Positions 40,601-46,600 of a DNA stretch of 64,000 bases are shown here, in pieces. The translations under genes and the position numbers were made by a program. This DNA is from Eunapius fragilis. Lineage: Eukaryota > Porifera > Demospongiae > Spongillida > Spongillidae. The DNA lies in the NCBI GenBank assembly GCA_963681505.1, contig OY811983.1:4208122-4272121 (forward strand). Direction: 5' to 3'. Numbering within the stretch: position 1 is the stretch's first letter; every line of letters starts with the position of its first letter. A model generated the notes under the pieces. The model saw only the letters and a program-made list of their open reading frames with translations. It had not been told where the DNA came from and did no database searches.

Positions 40601-43600
40601 GCATGAGATCTAGGATATGTCGAGCAACAACTCATTCACTGTTAGCTCTCTGCTGACGTACCAATGCTCTCACTGATAGCAGTACCTGTTTCGATTTAGG
40701 TATCCGTTGACACTTGGGTTTGCGATTTGCAGCAGAAACAGTTACTTTGATTTCATGCTTGCGATTCCAATCTCGATAGGTAAGTCCCAGCGTTTTGCTG
40801 GAATAGCCTAAAATGCTGCTAACCCGCCGTTGGTAATTACCCTTGCCACACTTTCGTCCTGGACGCATCTTTTTCCTTTTCAGGTCTTCAACTAGCAGAG
40901 AGCGGTATGCAACAAGAATATCAGTCTTTTGCTCTTCAGTTAATGCTCGGGGTCTCTTTTTCTTCAATTCCTCTATTTCAGCCAACAACACACACTCGTC
41001 TTGTGCATTATTGCTGCTAGTCCCCTCGAAAACTGCCGACATCCTGGAATACGCCAAAGTTGTCAAATCCGCAAAAAAAAAACTGATCCAGAACGCATAC
41101 AACTCAGAAACATATAGGCGTACAAGTGGCCTCTGGGCGCAAGAAGAACAAAGGCAAATGGTATCACAAAAGCGCAATAGTCATGTACAAAAGGGCCTCT
41201 GGGCCCTTATCTAACACTATAGTAGCAAACTATGGTTCAGAACAGTTATTTTAGCAAGAAGTGTTTGTTTACACAGTCTAAAGGTGGTGCTAGCAATGAG
41301 GCTAAAAGGTAAAGAATGTATTCTTGAAAATCAAACTGATAGTGTAAAAGCAAATTACGAGATATTGTATATTTAGAGGTATCATACATGTAGAATCAAA
41401 ATATGATTCTTTCTTTTGGATGCTGTACAAAATTATGGTCGAATTGAATAAATATTTAAAAAGTACCCCCTGTTAACTTGAAATTTTTGACTAATTATTA
41501 AGCTGCACAAGGTTCATTTTTATAGCCAACATAGCTGGTAGATTTCTACACATTGTGGTATTGTGGGCATGAATGTATTAAGAAGCCATTAACGTTTACT
41601 TCCTCGATGGTGTCATGGACTTTAGTAGCCATTTTGTTTCTTCTTTGGTAGTTTACATAATCACTATGAGGTGTTAATGGATGTCATAACTGAGAACCCA
41701 TATAAAAATCTAAACACAAGCTACAATGTATATGCATGCATGTGGTTTATGAAAGGTAGGTCTGTAGAGCATGGGAAGCTTCCTGCATCTCTTTCTTTGT
41801 TAAAGTGTAGGTTCTACCAGTGGCTGTTGACAGCTGGACACGAGTCAGAATGTCTGATGGATCTATGTCCAAAATATCCTGTTGCTCGGGGTAGACAAAT
41901 GATGTAGCTGGGATACAGGGATGGAGAAACGTTGCTGTGATGGTATGTTTATGTTCATTCACATTGAGCACACAGCCAAGCCAACAAGAGCCATCATATG
42001 CCACAGTTACATACCCACGAATAGCACCAAATGGAAGAGTTGTAAACGCTTGACTCGTTGCAACCCTTTCTTTCCTTGGGGATGCACTGCTTGAAAAAGT
42101 CTTCACCTCAACCACAATGGTACTAACCAGAACATCACTGTGCAGCTGATGTGTCCCTGGAACAGTGCTCTTTTCAGTCGATCTTCAAGTACTTTGGCGT
42201 TCACTAAGTGTTGCAAAGCCAAAGTGCATTCCTTTTATTTCACTAACTGCAAACTGATATAGCTGTTCTGCTGTTAGAATGTGGTCTTTGTAGAGACGCT
42301 GATGACTGGCTTTTGTGGCAAGCCGCTTAAAGGTTCTTCCAGCACCGTCCCCTGCAGACTTCCCGTGAGATGTTGCAAAAAAGTGCCACTCTGCTTGCAC
42401 CGAAGTCCGCAGCATGGTAGCACAGATTTGTAAAAAATTTACAGTTTTTGTACTGGGCTGCGCACCCATCAGAAAAGTAGTAAATCCTCTGCGGCTTTTT
42501 CCCCCCACATTTCTGGGACAAAAAACTCCACAAGTTTTCCCTGGAAGAGGTGGACAGTAATGGTGTCATGCTGAGTGCTCTCAGAGATGATGATGTAGCA
42601 GAGGCTCTTGAGATCTTTCTCCCAGTAATAGCAGACAAAAGGGCGGACAGTGGCAGAGCTATTGTTCCAATGGAACGACTGAACTTCATCCTGAACAACA
42701 AAACTGAAGTTTTCGGAGAAGTCAGCAATCACCAGAAATTCTCCTTCCTTCAGACTCTCCTTCTGTTGCATGAAACTTGATTGCATTTTGGCAGTAAAGT
42801 CATGGACAACAAGCTTTTTCAACATACTGATGTAACAGTCAATGAACTCATCAACTTGAAGTACCCTTGTTTCCAGAGTGGCATGATCTGTGGAAGTCCA
42901 TTGCTTGAACTCCACAGTGTCGATAGTGTTTATCGAAAGCAGCTTGCATTGTGGAGTGGTTCTGTGCCAGGACATTGATCACAGTTGCCAAAATGACAAT
43001 CTATGTTTGGTGGCGCGGGTCACACTACATTGCTGCAAGGCATTGTCGGTAGTGCTTAAATGATCCATCGGTCAGTGACTCTATCTTGCCTCCAGCCATC
43101 ATCAATTTGATGTTCTGATGGATTGTACAGATGCAGACTGGTTGTGTGCCAGCAGCTCCAGCCAGGATACACTCCCGTGGTCGCAGCATAGCCTATTTGT
43201 ATCAGGATGGCGTCCTTTAAATTCACTATAAGCTTCCGTAAGGTTGCAGAGAAGTAACCTCTTCTGCTTATGCACCTTTTTCCATCAGCTGCTAAAACAG
43301 AAACAAAGTCCTTTTTGCCTGGCATGATCCTGCTTATATTGTCAGACATATAAAAGTTTTTAACTTCTTCTTCCGTTTGCGCAGAAAGTGTCTTGCTTAA
43401 TTTGGGGTTGGGGCTTGACAGAACACCTTTCTCGAGAAGCTACCAGCATTTTGGCCCTCCTTGCCAAGTACCTGGATACACCAAACACCTTTGCAACTTT
43501 ATGCCCCGACCAGCTCTTGGGAAGAACCGTTAAAATTCTCAACCTTACACTCCTTGTGGAATTAAACTTCTCCTTAAACTGTTGGACAATCTCCTCTCCA

Positions 43601-46600
43601 TCATTCAATGAGACAGCCGGGTGTGGCTTTGTTCCATCATTCATTCTCCTCTTCTCTTCTTTGCTTGAGCACCTTTGTCAGTGTATGCAGTCGTACGCAT
43701 CAGCGGCACATGTGATAGACCATCAGAATTAGATGACCCTTCTTCATTACAGCCACTTGTTTGTTCAATTTCAGGTGAATGTGTACTATCTTCTTCATTC
43801 CAGAAAATGTCTTCAATGTTACCAGCATTGTCAACACAAGGGGTGGATGCACAGGTACCATGGGATGAAGAAGGCTGCTGGAGCTCTTGCTGGGATAAAG
43901 AAGGCTGCCGGAGCTGGGATGAAGGAGGCTGCTGGAGCTCTTGCAGGGATGAAGGAGGCTGCTGGAGCTCTTGCTGGGATGAAGAAGGCTGCTGGAGCTC
44001 TTGCTGGGATGAAGAAGGCTGCTGGAGCTCTTGCTGGGATGAAAGAGGCTGCAGGAGCTCTTGCTGGGATGAAGAAGGCTGCTGGCGGTCTGCCATCAAT
44101 TCTTTGCAGCAATCAATGCAAAGATTTTGAGAGCATGTAAGTACAAGTGATGGATGTTGAGCCATAAGTGTAGATGAGACAGGCCTCACACCTTGTTTTC
44201 GAGTCTCTTCATGGCACTTCAGTGGGTTGCAACAGCGTTTTCAAGGAGGAAACGGCATTATCAGCAAGGATTGCATAGAACACAGCGTGCTGCTTAGAAA
44301 TCATTTATAGATAGCCAGCATTGCGCAACTAAGTGATGGATTTGTTAATGACAAAGGGACCCCTTCTGGCCTGTGCATGTAATAAATGCATCGCTATTGT
44401 TGCATTGTTCATTTCAGCAAATTACTAACAATTTAACAATTGAGATGTATTGATTGCAAGTAGGTGCAGAGCCCTTTGACATTGCTACAGCTTTTGTTTA
44501 GACAGTCCTGAGATGTGACATCCATTAACACCTCATAGTGACTATGTAAACGACCAAGGAAGAAACAAAATGGCTACTAGTCATTTAACTGGTATTACAG
44601 TCCAGTAGTAAATTTACCCCAAAAGCTGTCAAGCTCAGTGAATAGCAGTTATCTATTAAAAAATAAATGGTGAGAATGGAGGATGTTATTTTTTGCTACC
44701 TTTAAAACTCATCAAAAATTCATAATAACATTAACCTATTAACATTAATTAAACTAAGTTTACTTCCAATGGGTGCCACTCTATAATCTGCTTTGTTGTG
44801 TGCAAAAGGCCCAAACTTGAGCATGTCAGGACTCAAACTACACTTGTAAAGGTCACCAAAATAATTAATTATTCAGCAAGCCATATTATATAAACAGATC
44901 AACATAGAGTATACATGTGTATGGGAATTTTGTTGATATAACGGGAGTATATTATATGTAAGTGGTATGTCAATATGAGAACATAATGTATTCAGGGTGG
45001 CACAATATCGTGTGGAATGACCCGGAAGTAGATAAGAATCTTTCATTGTCCTCTTGTTCAGCTCTCTGTAGTTGATGCAAATTCTAAGTTCACCATTCTT
45101 CTTGGTGACATATACCACAGGTGCTAGCCACGGACTGCTGCTCACTCTGATGACGTTACGATCCAGCATCTCCTGCAGTTGCCGTTGAATTTCATCTCTA
45201 TACTGAACTGGTATGCGGCATGGGGGAACACCAACTGGAGGATTGTTTGCTGTAGGGATGGCATATTTGGAAAGCTATATCTGTGAACTGTTGAAAACAA
45301 TTGCCTGTACTCATCAACCACCAACTGTAACTCTGACAAACACGTACACTGGCTCTTCTCTGAATTTGGATACAGTACATTCATCCAGAGCCTCGCTTTC
45401 ATCTGGATCACTCCTGGTAGAAACAGCATAGCACATGTCGATCTTATCCTTTTCCCCTCGAACTGTGTGGATGATGTTGCTTCCTATACGTACATATACA
45501 AGGTTCTGGTCAAACAGCATGTTTGGAAAGGAAGCCAAGTCCTAAAATAATAGGCATTAACAACTGGTCAGCTACCAAGAGTTTGTGTTCAGTTCTGTGA
45601 GATCCAAATTGCGCCATGAGCTTGACGCTTCCAACAATACCCATTCTGTATCCATCTGCTGTGCGAAGAGGTTGCTGTCTTCTCCTAACCACACATGACA
45701 AGGGAAGATATGCCTTGTCTATGAGCAAAACGGAGGAACCGGAATCTAACATAAATTTTACATTGCTAGTATCTAGTTTTCCTTCTATAATGGGTATATG
45801 CTCACTCGAAACAGCAGTGGTAAAGTCTCGGGCCTTTAGATACGAGCTGGATGACCTGTGGCCCCTGTCCTGGTCATCCCCAATCCATTTCCCTGATGCT
45901 GACAGTTTCTCGCAACATGTCCAGATTGATTGCAAGTATAGCACACTGGCTGACATCTTTGTTGTCTGCAGTTCCGCGATATGTTGCCAGTATGGCCGCA
46001 ATTATAGCACCTGACTGGAGGAGGGATCGGCGGCTGGACGGCAGCAGTATGTTTGGAAAGTCTGTCCATCAAGGATGTCATTTGTTCCGTGAGATGCTTG
46101 ACTCTTTCCTGCAAGGCCTACGCGTACTTCAGGGCATCCAGCTGTGTCAGTGATTGCGGCAATTGATGATGCAGATTTCTCCACCTATACTGTTAACAAA
46201 CAGGAGCTTGGCTCTTGTAACTGCATCGTCAGTGGTCTTGAAATCCAGGTTCGCACGCAACAACACGACTGCATTAGTCTGGAACCCCTGATAAAAATTG
46301 CTGGAACAATATTTTTTTCTTGCTGTCTTCATCAAGTCCTGACATTGACGCATCAAGGAGTTGTGTCAGCTGGTGTAGATACATGTGAACCGTTTCACCA
46401 GGGCGTAACTTGCGCGATTGAAATTCAGTGAAGGCTGTGAACTCAGTAGGCCTTAATGCGTCAAGAGAGCTTGCTTCAAGGCAGCATAATCTGTTCTCAT
46501 CTTCATGGGAATGTGCAGCCACGCGACTAGGGCTTCTTCCAGCAACGTTGGAAGTTTCAAGGTCATCATATCTTCCTGCCATGCATTAGTAGCAGCACAA

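Larger units (their letters stand above)
38742..45023 (-). mobile_element. Long-TIR DNA transposon (Sola-like?), nested in the gypsy element
   Basis: Begins GGGTCATTCCACACGATACT and ends with its inverse (AATATCGTGTGGAATGACCC). GGAA is duplicated at 38738-38741 and 45024-45027. The inverted repeats are about 540 bp; the left arm is interrupted at 39204 by the inner element and resumes at 41625. Without that insert it is about 3.9 kb. The minus strand encodes a candidate transposase (41747-44270). A 4-bp target duplication and an unusual transposase fit Sola-type elements, but I assign that superfamily only tentatively. Confidence 0.88.

Noticed and set aside
43675..44140. Three long plus-strand and one minus-strand shadow frames with GCWSSCWDE- or [14 protein letters not shown] repeats
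   Set aside because: They arise from the 30-bp repeat; the frame consistent with the surrounding transposase is the minus-strand SSQQELQQP one.
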